The notes under the pieces were generated by a model. The model was given only the letters and a program-made list of their open reading frames with translations. It ran no database searches and was not told where the DNA came from. A program made the position numbers and the translations under genes. Source: UBA1672 sp051967755 (GTDB taxonomy: Bacteria > Pseudomonadota > Alphaproteobacteria > Micavibrionales > Micavibrionaceae). From it: a stretch of 64,000 nucleotides of DNA. The DNA lies in the NCBI GenBank assembly GCA_051967755.1, contig JBQDYD010000003.1:248001-312000 (forward strand). Reading direction: 5' to 3'. Shown one piece after another: positions 34,881 through 43,845 of this stretch (the first letter of the stretch is position 1; each line of letters starts with the position of its first letter).

Positions 34881-36350
34881 ATGCAGGTAAAACAGCTTAA
34901 GCAAGAAGGCCTTAACCACGAGCTAGAAATCACCGTGAAGGCAGACGAAATCGAAAAACGCGTTGATGCACGTTTACAGGAAGTTGGCAAAACAATCAAA
35001 ATGCCTGGTTTCCGTCCGGGTAAAGTGCCGATGAACCTAATGAAGCAAAAATACGGTAAGGCTGTCATGGGTGAAGTTCTTGAGCTGGCTGTTAATGAAA
35101 CGTCACAAAAGGCTTTGAAAGATCAAGAGATCACACCTGCGCTTCAGCCGAAAATCGAAGTGACATCATTTGATGAAGGTAAGGACCTTGTCTATACAAT
35201 GGCAATTGAAGTGCTTCCGAAAATCGAAGTTCAGGATTACAAAGGATTTAAGCTGACTAAGTTGGTTGCTAAGGCTGATGATAAAGCGATTGATGATGCG
35301 CTTGAGCGTATCGCTGCTATGCGTAAGTCAACAAAGCCGATAGAAGGCAAACGCGCGTCAAAAGAGGGCGACACTGTTGTTATTGACTTTAAAGGGCGCA
35401 CTGCTGACGATAATGTTGAGCATCCCGGTATGGCATCTGAAGGTCACCACTTGGAACTTGGTGCAGGCCAGTTTATTCCTGGTTTTGAAGATCAGCTTAC
35501 AGGTAAAAAGGCCGGTAGCGATGTTGAAGTGAAGGTTAAATTTCCTGAGGAATACGGCGCAGCCGAGCTTGCGGGTCGTGATGCAATCTTTGATGTGACT
35601 ATTCATGAAATCCGCGAATCTTCTGAAGCTGTTATTGATGATGAGTTTGCGAAGTCTTTAGGAATGGAAGATGTTGCAGCCCTACGTAAGGCTGTAGAAG
35701 AGCAAAGCAATCAAGAATACAACAACCACAGCCGTATGAAGCTTAAGAAGGAATTGTTGGATCAGTTGGATGATGCCCATGACTTTGATATCCCACAGGG
35801 TATGAAAGACATGGAAATGGAAAATATCATGCAGCAGGTTAAAATGGATAACCAGCAGCGCGGTATTACTGAAGAGCCTTCTGATGAAGAAAAAGAAGAG
35901 CTGGACGGTATTGCAGAGCGTCGCGTGCGCCTTGGTTTGGTTCTGTCTGAAATCGGTAAGGAAAACAACATTCAGGTTGTTGATGCTGAATTGCAAACTG
36001 CTGTTATTCAAGAGGCTCAGAAATATCCGGGTCAGGAAAAAGAAGTTTTTGATTACTTCGCAAAGAACCGTGATGCGTTAGAATCACTTCGTGCACCTTT
36101 GTATGAAGATAAGGTTATCGACTTTATTCTTGAGCTTGCAGACGTGAAAGAAAAGGAAGTTTCAATTGAGGAACTGACCGCGGAAGAAGACGAAGCGCCT
36201 AAGAAGGAAAAGAAGAAGTCATCTACTGCGAAAAAGAAGCCTGCCGCGAAAAAAGCGACAAAGAAGGCTGATGACAAAGAAAAAGATGAGAAGCCAAAAG
36301 CGAAGAAAGCCCCGGCTAAGAAGGCGGCTTCTAAGAAAAAAGCGTCTTAA
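34881..36350 (+). CDS. tig: Trigger factor with histone-like basic tail
   Basis: Trigger factor is the ribosome-bound chaperone and prolyl isomerase. Residues 1-110 form the ribosome-binding domain with the signature GFRPGKVPMNLMKQKYG. An FKBP-type domain follows at about 155-245 (GDTVVIDFKG; FIPGFEDQLTG), then the helical chaperone arms. From about residue 433 to 489 the protein ends in a Lys/Ala-rich disordered tail (KKPAAKKATKKADDK...), making it 489 aa against about 430-450 usually. The gene opens the tig-clpP-lon-hup run. Confidence 0.95.
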   Translation: MQVKQLKQEGLNHELEITVKADEIEKRVDARLQEVGKTIKMPGFRPGKVPMNLMKQKYGKAVMGEVLELAVNETSQKALKDQEITPALQPKIEVTSFDEGKDLVYTMAIEVLPKIEVQDYKGFKLTKLVAKADDKAIDDALERIAAMRKSTKPIEGKRASKEGDTVVIDFKGRTADDNVEHPGMASEGHHLELGAGQFIPGFEDQLTGKKAGSDVEVKVKFPEEYGAAELAGRDAIFDVTIHEIRESSEAVIDDEFAKSLGMEDVAALRKAVEEQSNQEYNNHSRMKLKKELLDQLDDAHDFDIPQGMKDMEMENIMQQVKMDNQQRGITEEPSDEEKEELDGIAERRVRLGLVLSEIGKENNIQVVDAELQTAVIQEAQKYPGQEKEVFDYFAKNRDALESLRAPLYEDKVIDFILELADVKEKEVSIEELTAEEDEAPKKEKKKSSTAKKKPAAKKATKKADDKEKDEKPKAKKAPAKKAASKKKAS

Positions 36351-36381
36351 TAGATTACAAAATATTGTATAAACGTCTTGA

Positions 36382-36413
36382 ACAAGCCGTGCCGTATGGT
36401 ACGGTTTGTTTTG
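36382..36413 (+). terminator. Probable terminator after tig
   Basis: A 9-bp stem ACAAGCCGT/ACGGTTTGT with a 10-nt loop is followed by only four T. The T run is short, so some readthrough into clpP is likely. Confidence 0.5.
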
Positions 36414-36493
36414 ACTCGTATATGAACCGATAGTCAAAGGTGCGTTTCCGAGTCATTTCTGATAACAAATTAAATAAAAAAAGAGCTTAAAAT

Positions 36494-37138
36494 ATGTCTG
36501 AACGTGACCCGCTTGATACTTACATGAATCACCTTGTTCCCACAGTTATTGAACAAACAAACAGGGGTGAACGTGCTTTTGATATTTACTCACGCTTGTT
36601 AAAAGAGCGTATTATCTTCCTTACAGGTGAAGTGAACGATCATATCTCTGCCCTGATCTGTGCGCAGTTGCTATTCTTAGAGTCTGAAAACCCTAATAAG
36701 GAAATTTCTTTCTATATTAATTCACCGGGTGGTGTCGTGACATCAGGTTTGGCGATGTATGACACAATGCAGTATATCAAGCCAAAGGTATCAACCGTGT
36801 GTATCGGTCAGGCGGCGTCTATGGGCTCATTCTTGCTTATGGCAGGTGAGCCGGGTATGCGCTATTCTTTGCCGCACTCCCGCATTATGATTCACCAGCC
36901 ATCAGGCGGTGCGCGTGGTCAGGCGACTGATATTGAAATTCAGGCAAAAGAGATTTTGCGTTTGCGTCAGATGCTAAATGAGTCCTATGTAAAGCACACA
37001 GGGCAGAAGCTTAAGGTTGTTGAGGATGCAATGGAGCGCGATAACTTTATGAGCGCCCAAGAAGCGAAGGAGTGGGGGTTGATTGACCACGTTGTTGAAT
37101 CAAAGCCAGAAAATTCCGACGACGATAAGAAAAAATAA
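36494..37138 (+). CDS. clpP: ATP-dependent Clp protease proteolytic subunit
   Basis: ClpP forms the double-heptameric protease barrel fed by ClpX or ClpA. The 214-aa protein has catalytic Ser109 (GQAASMGSFLL), His134 (RIMIHQPSGG) and an Asp near 183 (MERDNFMSA). The C-terminal KPENSDDDKKK tail is charged. clpX would normally follow but is absent; a strong terminator comes next and then lon. Confidence 0.96.
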   Translation: MSERDPLDTYMNHLVPTVIEQTNRGERAFDIYSRLLKERIIFLTGEVNDHISALICAQLLFLESENPNKEISFYINSPGGVVTSGLAMYDTMQYIKPKVSTVCIGQAASMGSFLLMAGEPGMRYSLPHSRIMIHQPSGGARGQATDIEIQAKEILRLRQMLNESYVKHTGQKLKVVEDAMERDNFMSAQEAKEWGLIDHVVESKPENSDDDKKK

Positions 37139-37160
37139 ATATTTAGCCTATAGAATGATA

Positions 37161-37203
37161 AGTGCTCTGCGTGGCGTGTTGAACGTTGCAGGGCACTTTT
37201 TTG
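37161..37203 (+). terminator. Rho-independent terminator after clpP
   Basis: A 10-bp stem AGTGCTCTGC/GCAGGGCACT (one G-T pair) is followed by TTTTTT. It separates clpP from lon. Confidence 0.9.
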
Positions 37204-37287
37204 TATAAAAAATCTATCAAAAGGGCTTTAATCTAGGGCGTTTTACGCGCATAATGAAAAGCTAAGCAAGGAAAAGGATTTCATGAC

Positions 37288-39699
37288 ATGATGGAGAAGA
37301 AGAACTCATCTTATGCCGTATTACCACTACGCGATATTGTGGTTTTTCCGCATATGATCGTGCCGTTATTTGTTGGCCGTGAGAAATCGGTTCAAGCATT
37401 AGAGCATGTTATGCATTCCGATAAGCAGATTGTTTTGGTGACGCAAAAAACACCAACGGAAGATGATCCGTCTGCAGGTGATCTGTTCTCAGTCGGGACG
37501 ATTGGGACGATATTACAGCTTTTAAAACTGCCTGACGGGACGGTGAAAGTTCTGGTTGAAGGCGGTGAGCGTGTCAGTATTCATGATATCAGAGAAGATA
37601 GCGGTTATCTTGAGGCTGATATTACAGAGATTTTGGATACATCTGTTCAGGATGAGGAGCTAGAGGCTTTGTCTCGCACGGTTGTGTCGCAGTTTGAACA
37701 ATATGTGAAGCTTAATAAGAAAATTCCACCGGAAGTTATTGTCTCTATTAATCAGATTGATGAGGTTTCAAAGCTTTCAGATACGATTGCATCACACTTG
37801 GCCCTTAAAATCGACCAAAAGCAGGAATTGCTTGAGCTGAAAAGTACGGCTGAGCGTCTTGAAAAGATCTTCAGCTTTATGGAAGGTGAGATTGGCGTTC
37901 TTCAGGTTGAAAAGCGTGTGCGTAGCCGCGTGAAGCGCCAAATGGAGAAAACACAGCGCGAATATTATTTGAATGAGCAGATGAAGGCCATTCAGAAGGA
38001 GCTCGGTGAAGGCGAGGGCGGTCTCGATGAAATGGGCGAATTGGAAGAGAAGATAGAAAATACCAAGATGCCTAAAGAAGCACGTGAGCGTGCAAAGGCG
38101 GAAATGAAGAAACTTCGCCAGATGAGCCCGATGTCCGCAGAAGCGACCGTAGTGCGTAATTACCTTGATTGGATCCTTAATGTGCCATGGAATAAGCGTT
38201 CCCGCGTTAAGAAGGACATCAAGGCGGCTAAGGCGGTGCTGGATAAAGACCATTATGGTTTGGACAAGGTTAAAGAACGTATTCTTGAATACTTGGCTGT
38301 GCAACAGCGCACACGCAAGGTAAAAGGGCCTATTCTGTGTCTTGCGGGGCCTCCGGGTGTTGGTAAGACGTCATTGGGGCAGTCCATTGCGAAGGCCACA
38401 AACAGAAACTTTGTTCGTATGTCTTTGGGCGGTGTGCGTGATGAAAGCGAAGTACGCGGTCACAGACGTACCTATATCGGTGCGATGCCCGGTAAGGTTA
38501 TTCAGGGTATGAAAAAAGCCGGAACGATTAATCCGCTATTTTTGTTCGATGAAATTGATAAGCTTGGCTCTGATTGGCGCGGCGACCCCAGCTCGGCTTT
38601 GTTAGAAGTGCTGGACCCAGAGCAGAATGAAAAGTTTCAGGATCACTATCTTGAGCTTGATTATGACCTGTCAGATGTCATGTTCGTTTGTACGGCAAAC
38701 AACATTGCAACAATGCCCAGACCTTTGCTCGACCGTATGGAGGTTATTCGTATCTCCGGTTATACAGAGGATGAAAAGGTAGAAATTGCGAAACGTCATC
38801 TTCTGAAAAAGCAAAAGAAGGCCGCAGGATTGAAAAATAAGGAGTTTTCAATCAGTGATAACGCGTTACGTCAGTTGATCCGTTATTACACGCGTGAAGC
38901 GGGCGTGCGTAGTTTGGAACGTGAATTGGCGAATTTATGTCGTAAGGCGATTAAAGAAATCTTGATGAAGGGGCGTGAGAAAATTTCCATTACGCCACGT
39001 AGTCTTGAGAAATTTGCCGGTGTTAAAAAGTATCGCTATGGCGAAATCGAAGAAAAGAACCGTATTGGCGTGGTGAATGGCCTTGCCTACACCGAAAGTG
39101 GCGGGGATTTACTCTCGATTGAGGCTGTTACGATGCCGGGTAAGGATTGTAAGGTTTCAACAACCGGTAACCTGAAAGATGTAATGAAGGAGTCTATTAC
39201 GGTTGCTGAGATGCTGACAAAATCTCGTGCGGCGCAATATGGTTTAGACTATGAGCAGTTAAAAGAGCAGCAAGTGCATGTTCACGTCCCTGAAGGGGCT
39301 ACGCCGAAAGACGGGCCGTCTGCCGGGGCTGCTATGGTTACTGCTATCATCTCTGCGTTGGCCGGTATTGAAATCAGACGCGATATTGCCATGACGGGGG
39401 AAGTGAACCTGCGTGGTAACGTTACGGCAATTGGTGGTTTGAAAGAAAAGCTGCTTGCGGCGATGCGTGGCGGCATTAAAAAGGTTCTGATTCCGTCTGA
39501 GAACGAAAAAGATCTGGCTGAGATTCCCAAAAATGTGACTAAAGCACTAGAGATTGTGCCTGTTAGAACCATTGATGAGGTGCTCTCTCATGCGCTTTTA
39601 GATATGCCAAAGCCCCTTGAATCTATAAAAAATGAAGAATTAGACCAAATTTCTTCAAAAACTGCAGAAAACAAGGGAGAAAGCGTGATTCACCATTGA
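37288..39699 (+). CDS. lon: ATP-dependent protease Lon
   Basis: Lon degrades misfolded and regulatory proteins. The 803-aa protein has the N-terminal substrate domain (VLPLRDIVVFPHMIVPLFVGR), a coiled-coil linker, an AAA+ module with Walker A GPPGVGKT and Walker B LFLFDEIDK, and a Ser-Lys protease domain with PKDGPSAGAAM (catalytic Ser) and GGLKEKLLAA (catalytic Lys). Two adjacent ATG codons open the frame. The HU gene follows after 153 nt. Confidence 0.96.
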   Translation: MMEKKNSSYAVLPLRDIVVFPHMIVPLFVGREKSVQALEHVMHSDKQIVLVTQKTPTEDDPSAGDLFSVGTIGTILQLLKLPDGTVKVLVEGGERVSIHDIREDSGYLEADITEILDTSVQDEELEALSRTVVSQFEQYVKLNKKIPPEVIVSINQIDEVSKLSDTIASHLALKIDQKQELLELKSTAERLEKIFSFMEGEIGVLQVEKRVRSRVKRQMEKTQREYYLNEQMKAIQKELGEGEGGLDEMGELEEKIENTKMPKEARERAKAEMKKLRQMSPMSAEATVVRNYLDWILNVPWNKRSRVKKDIKAAKAVLDKDHYGLDKVKERILEYLAVQQRTRKVKGPILCLAGPPGVGKTSLGQSIAKATNRNFVRMSLGGVRDESEVRGHRRTYIGAMPGKVIQGMKKAGTINPLFLFDEIDKLGSDWRGDPSSALLEVLDPEQNEKFQDHYLELDYDLSDVMFVCTANNIATMPRPLLDRMEVIRISGYTEDEKVEIAKRHLLKKQKKAAGLKNKEFSISDNALRQLIRYYTREAGVRSLERELANLCRKAIKEILMKGREKISITPRSLEKFAGVKKYRYGEIEEKNRIGVVNGLAYTESGGDLLSIEAVTMPGKDCKVSTTGNLKDVMKESITVAEMLTKSRAAQYGLDYEQLKEQQVHVHVPEGATPKDGPSAGAAMVTAIISALAGIEIRRDIAMTGEVNLRGNVTAIGGLKEKLLAAMRGGIKKVLIPSENEKDLAEIPKNVTKALEIVPVRTIDEVLSHALLDMPKPLESIKNEELDQISSKTAENKGESVIHH

Positions 39700-39852
39700 G
39701 TCTTTGGGAAAAAAGGCTTACAAAGGAATCACCAAAAATGATTGGAAACCCGCACTGACATTTGTTCTTGCGTTGTCTGATGTTTTTGGTCTGTTTTTGA
39801 AGAGGTTTTTCAAAAATAGTTCGAATTTTACTCAAACGCATAGGGGGTTCCT

Positions 39853-40128
39853 GTGAACAAAAATGACCTAGTATCAAAAGTTGCTGAATCAGCAGATATT
39901 TCAAAACAGAAAGCTGCGTCTGCAGTTGACGCTGTTATCGATGCCATCAAAGGTAGCTTGAAAAAAGGCGACGATGTTCGTCTAGTTGGTTTCGGTACTT
40001 TCTCTGTTTCTCAACGTGCAGCAACAACTGGTCGTAACCCACGCACTGGTGAGCCAATCAAGATTCCTGCTTCTAAGCAACCTAAGTTCAAAGCAGGTAA
40101 AGATCTTAAAGAAGCTGTAAACAAGTAA
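39853..40128 (+). CDS. hup: DNA-binding protein HU
   Basis: This 91-aa nucleoid protein begins MNKNDLVSKVAESADISKQK and has the HU signature GFGTFSVSQRAATTGRNPRTG plus the arm tip IKIPASKQPKFKAG. The start is a GTG with an AGGGGG ribosome site; this fits HU length exactly. Its place after lon is the classic order. Together with ihfA (5347-5643) two separate HU/IHF-family genes occur in the window. Confidence 0.95.
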   Translation: MNKNDLVSKVAESADISKQKAASAVDAVIDAIKGSLKKGDDVRLVGFGTFSVSQRAATTGRNPRTGEPIKIPASKQPKFKAGKDLKEAVNK

Positions 40129-40162
40129 TTCTTGTTTATTTTTCAGTTCGAAAAATACATGC

Positions 40163-40197
40163 CGGCCGCGCTGTTTAGCTCGGCCGTCATCTTTTTT
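40163..40197 (+). terminator. Terminator after hup
   Basis: A stem CGGCCG/CGGCCG extended by GCT/AGC across a one-base mismatch is followed, after TCATC, by six T. It lies 34 nt after the hup stop. Confidence 0.7.
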
Positions 40198-40229
40198 AGG
40201 GAATAATAAAAAAAACTCGATAAAACTGC

Positions 40230-40258
40230 TTGATTTTTGTGCTCTAAATCTTTATCAA
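40230..40258 (+). promoter_or_regulatory. Promoter of tRNA-Val
   Basis: TTGATT, a 17-nt spacer and TATCAA lie 20 nt before the tRNA-Val 5' end. Confidence 0.5.
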
Positions 40259-40278
40259 TACGCAATCCGTAAGGACAT

Positions 40279-40354
40279 GGGTGGTTAGCTCAGCTGGGAG
40301 AGCATCTCGTTTACACCGAGGAGGTCGGCGGTTCGATCCCGTCACCACCCACCA
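40279..40354 (+). tRNA. tRNA-Val (TAC)
   Basis: A 76-nt cloverleaf with acceptor GGGTGGT/ACCACCC, D arm TAGCTCAGCTGGGAGAGC, anticodon loop TTTACAC (anticodon TAC), T loop GTTCGATC and an encoded ACCA. Confidence 0.96.
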
Positions 40355-40419
40355 TTTTCTCTTAGACAAATGGTATTATATTGACCCCAGCATGAGAAAG
40401 CAGTGCAGGGGCTTAAGCC

Positions 40420-41070
40420 GTGTCTAAATATATTCTAACCATTTTGTTTTTATCTTTTATGGCCGCGCCTGGTCTGGCTGATTCCTATCAGGAGAGGTTT
40501 GATGATGCATATGGCCCTAAAACATACCAAATAGAAGTCGATAAAAGTTTCGCACGCTTTGCAACGAAGATGTGTACCGCGGACATCATTAAGGGGGGAT
40601 TTGAGGATTTCTCCGGTCAAATTTATTTTGACCGTGAAGCGCCGGAAAACTCACATGTGGATGTCACAATAAATGCAGCCAGTCTGACGCTTGACCATGA
40701 ATATCATAAGGATGAGTTATTAAAGGACATTATCGAAGGTGATCAAATTTTGAAAACCCCGATTTTCCCTGTGATTTCTCTAAAAAGCACGAAGATAGAA
40801 CGCACAAGTCTGAATACCGGTTTCATGACAGCAGATCTGACACTGGTTGGTGAAACCCATCCTATAACGCTTGAGATTACTTTTGAAAATACGATGTCTG
40901 ACCGATATGCCCGTAAGGTTGACCGTCAAAGGGTCGCCTTTTCCGCATATGGCACGTTTAAGCGCTCTGATTGGAATGTCCTGTATGGTTTAGACCGTGT
41001 CGGTATTCGCCGCATGAGCGATGATGTACAGGTCTTTATTTCAGTTACGGCCAAACCAATTGAAGAGTGA
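40420..41070 (+). CDS. YceI-family periplasmic lipocalin-like protein
   Basis: A 216-aa protein with a signal peptide (1-20, ending GLA-D) and a YceI domain: KSFARFATKMC, GGFEDFSGQIYFD, and FMTADLTLVGETHPITLEITF. YceI proteins bind isoprenoid-type lipids in a beta barrel; the physiological role varies. The GTG start is the only one that gives a complete signal peptide. It converges with the response regulator at 41087. Confidence 0.88.
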   Translation: MSKYILTILFLSFMAAPGLADSYQERFDDAYGPKTYQIEVDKSFARFATKMCTADIIKGGFEDFSGQIYFDREAPENSHVDVTINAASLTLDHEYHKDELLKDIIEGDQILKTPIFPVISLKSTKIERTSLNTGFMTADLTLVGETHPITLEITFENTMSDRYARKVDRQRVAFSAYGTFKRSDWNVLYGLDRVGIRRMSDDVQVFISVTAKPIEE

Positions 41071-41086
41071 TGGTCGATTTTACGAA

Positions 41087-41476
41087 TTAATGCCCTGTTT
41101 CTTCGTAAAGCATCTGAATTTTTTGCAGGTCGGCTTCTCTTAATGGTCTTGGTATACACGCTTTAACAATTTCATGTTTTTGGGTTGTCTCCATATCAGA
41201 TTGCAGTTCTGAGGACGTTAAGATGACCACCATTTTTGCTTGTTGTGTTTGTTTTGTGTATTCCTCTAAAAACTCAGGCCCGTTCATTACCGGCATATTA
41301 ATGTCCAAAATAATGAGGTCAGGTTGCGTTTCTTCCTTTTCTAGGGTCTTCAGGGCTTCTTCGCCGTTATATGCCTTAAGAAGCTGTGCAGACGGCCAGA
41401 GCTTCAAGATTGCCTTTCTGGCAATAAACTGATCCGCTTCGCTGTCATCGATAATCATAATTGTTTTGATAGTCAT
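41087..41476 (-). CDS. Single-domain response regulator (CheY/Rcp1-like)
   Basis: A 129-aa receiver with acidic pocket IIDDSEAD, phosphoacceptor Asp in LIILDINMPVMNGPEFL, and the switch T/S (VVILTSSE). The pattern resembles the Rcp1-type receivers that pair with CHASE kinases. There is no output domain. It lies 49 nt downstream of the kinase at 41526-43073 and is its likely partner. Confidence 0.9.
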   Translation of the reverse strand: MTIKTIMIIDDSEADQFIARKAILKLWPSAQLLKAYNGEEALKTLEKEETQPDLIILDINMPVMNGPEFLEEYTKQTQQAKMVVILTSSELQSDMETTQKHEIVKACIPRPLREADLQKIQMLYEETGH

Positions 41477-41525
41477 AGCATTAATTATAGCATGTATATG
41501 TGTGAATACGGAAAGATGGCATGAT

Positions 41526-43073
41526 TTAATTCATAGGTATGAGCAATTTGAAAATAGTACCTTTTTGAGCATCCTCATAAACAAGGTCCGCCCCTAAGAT
41601 ATCTGCGCTTTTTTTCATCATATACAGACCAAGACCGGAGCCGTAGGATTGATTGTGGAAGCGCTTGAACATCTGAAAGAGTTTGTCTTGGTGTTCTTTC
41701 GGGATACCAACGCCGTTATCTTCAACTTTGAAAATAAAACGTCCACCCTCTTTGTTTGTGCTTATTTTTAGATAGGGGTGCGGCTCACTGGCATCTTGAT
41801 ATTTAATGGCATTGGAGATCAGATTTTCAACAATCAGCGTGATCCTGCTTTTCTTGGCCTCAATAGGTTCGGCATAGGTGAGCTCTTTTTGAATGTCGAG
41901 ACGTTCAAAATTGTCCATATGAGCAAGTTTTTGTAATGCATCATCGATAATATTCCCAAGAAGTAGGGGTTGTGTCTCTTCTTCTTGGTTTTTGGTCTGT
42001 GTTAGCGCCAGAATGTCTTTTACAAGCTGCTCAAGTGTTTTGAGGCTGTCTTTGGCGTGATCCAGGCATTCTATTGCCTCTGTCGTGTCGTTGTTTTTTA
42101 TCGCCTCGGCGGCAATATCCAGAACGGTCATTGATGATATTAACGGTGATCGTAAGTCATGCGATGTACGATAAGCAAACTCTTCTAATTCTTCATTTGC
42201 GATTTTCAGATCATTTGAAATGACTTTTAGTGTCTTGTTTTTTTGGCTTAATATTGTTGCGTAATATATTGATAAACTAACAAAAATTGATATCAAAAAC
42301 CCAAGAGCTATGATGACTTCCGGGATATTGGAAGTGTACATATTGATGAATTCTTGCGTTGGTTTGACGCTGATCGTCCAGTTCCTGTCAAATAATGCGA
42401 TGTTATTGGTTGATGTGAAATCATCGTTAAGTGTGGATGTTATGTCGTTATTGAATACTAAGTCATTCTTGTCCTGAACGGATATCTGCAAGGCTTGATA
42501 TGAATCGCTTCGTATATAGCTGTCAAAAAACATGGCCAGATCAAAGAGCCCAACAATAAAACCATTAAACTGATCGTCGAAATATATCGGGATATAAACG
42601 ATTACGGCGCGATACCCTTGCACCAAATCCAATGGCTTTGTCAGGGTGATTGCATGTTGCTCGGCAGCGCCCTCCAAAGCCTTTTTTCTCTCTTGGTCGA
42701 AGATAATATTAAGGCCGATGGCATTTTCATTACCTTTTACGGGTTCTATTAAGCGGATTGTGTAGGTTTCATCCACCCATTCCAATGTCGTTAATGCGCT
42801 AAAATCCTCAATGTAGTTTTTTGCATCATCACGCCATTCCTCAATGCGTTCGCCTTTACGCGTCTCCCAGCGCTCTGCCTGACGTTGAATCGCGATAACA
42901 GAACTGTTCAGGTGGTTTTCTATCGCCTGAGACAGCAAGTTTGCCTCTTCGTTTACCAGTGTCTGTATAAGCGCCTTTTCCTGCTTAACGAAGATACTGT
43001 GAACTTCGAATGTCAGAAATAACAAACAAATAAAAGTAATTATCGGAATTATATAAGAGCGGGGCATTTTCAA
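41526..43073 (-). CDS. CHASE-domain sensor histidine kinase
   Basis: A 515-aa membrane kinase: transmembrane helix 1 at about 8-26, a CHASE ligand-binding domain at about 45-205 (WVDETYTIRLIEPVKGNENAIG), transmembrane helix 2 at about 251-273, a HisKA dimerisation domain with phosphoacceptor His305 (YRTSHDLRSPLISS), and a HATPase domain (N-box NLISNAIKYQ, G boxes DNGVGIP and GSGLGLYM). It is transcribed ahead of the single-domain regulator at 41087, forming a two-component pair. The signal sensed is unknown. Confidence 0.9.
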   Translation of the reverse strand: MKMPRSYIIPIITFICLLFLTFEVHSIFVKQEKALIQTLVNEEANLLSQAIENHLNSSVIAIQRQAERWETRKGERIEEWRDDAKNYIEDFSALTTLEWVDETYTIRLIEPVKGNENAIGLNIIFDQERKKALEGAAEQHAITLTKPLDLVQGYRAVIVYIPIYFDDQFNGFIVGLFDLAMFFDSYIRSDSYQALQISVQDKNDLVFNNDITSTLNDDFTSTNNIALFDRNWTISVKPTQEFINMYTSNIPEVIIALGFLISIFVSLSIYYATILSQKNKTLKVISNDLKIANEELEEFAYRTSHDLRSPLISSMTVLDIAAEAIKNNDTTEAIECLDHAKDSLKTLEQLVKDILALTQTKNQEEETQPLLLGNIIDDALQKLAHMDNFERLDIQKELTYAEPIEAKKSRITLIVENLISNAIKYQDASEPHPYLKISTNKEGGRFIFKVEDNGVGIPKEHQDKLFQMFKRFHNQSYGSGLGLYMMKKSADILGADLVYEDAQKGTIFKLLIPMN

Positions 43074-43176
43074 CGTACATACATTGTTTAAATATACAAA
43101 TTATATTGTAGCGCAGCATATGCATTTTGTCTTCGTAAGAAAATAAAAGGCTCCACAGGAGCGTGGCAGGGTGTGT

Positions 43177-43833
43177 TTACAGATCGAGGGTGTTTAGGGA
43201 CGGATCAGGATCTCTATCATCGCTATGATTAAGAATAATGCGTGCTATTTCATCTTCTGCGCCCACAAACATATGCCCACTGTGGCGTTCCTGACTTGTG
43301 TTCAGTTCATATATTGAATGATTGTTCGGCGATCCGCCTAACCTTTCCAGTGCCCTGTGACCTGCGGCTTTGAAGGATCTGATTTGTGAGACTGCGATCG
43401 TAACCGGAGCCTCAATTTGTGACAGGCGTTCTGCAGGTGCCGGGGTTGGGTCAAATACGGTTATGGCAGAGACAGGGTTATCAGGCGTAATGCTGAGTGA
43501 TGCGGCACCGCCCATACTGTGTCCTGCCAGTTCAAAAGTGTCAGGCGTGTAGTCATGGGTGCTGTAATATCCGTCAATAACGGTTTGTAGGTTTTTGGAA
43601 AAGTTTCCATGCACATTAGTGGGATCGTCCATTTTCACTTCGCTTGTTCCTATATCCGCAATGACGGTTGCCATTCCTCTGTCTTCGAAGGCATTTTGAA
43701 TTGCGTTTATTAGCGGTGATTCTGTGCTGACCAGAGCGCCCGGCGCGATAAAAACCAAACCGGACGGGTTATCCGGTATTCTGATGTGCGCATTAACACC
43801 TCCATATGTCACATATTCTTCCGTATCAGGCAT
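43177..43833 (-). CDS. Alpha/beta-hydrolase family protein
   Basis: A 218-aa protein with the nucleophile elbow GHSMGGA, an oxyanion-side FIAPGALVS loop and a late His in ERHSGHMFVGAED that could complete the triad. No signal peptide is seen. It begins 12 nt after the sulfurtransferase gene on the same strand, so the two form an operon. The substrate is unknown. Confidence 0.8.
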   Translation of the reverse strand: MPDTEEYVTYGGVNAHIRIPDNPSGLVFIAPGALVSTESPLINAIQNAFEDRGMATVIADIGTSEVKMDDPTNVHGNFSKNLQTVIDGYYSTHDYTPDTFELAGHSMGGAASLSITPDNPVSAITVFDPTPAPAERLSQIEAPVTIAVSQIRSFKAAGHRALERLGGSPNNHSIYELNTSQERHSGHMFVGAEDEIARIILNHSDDRDPDPSLNTLDL

Positions 43834-43845
43834 TAATATTTTAAC

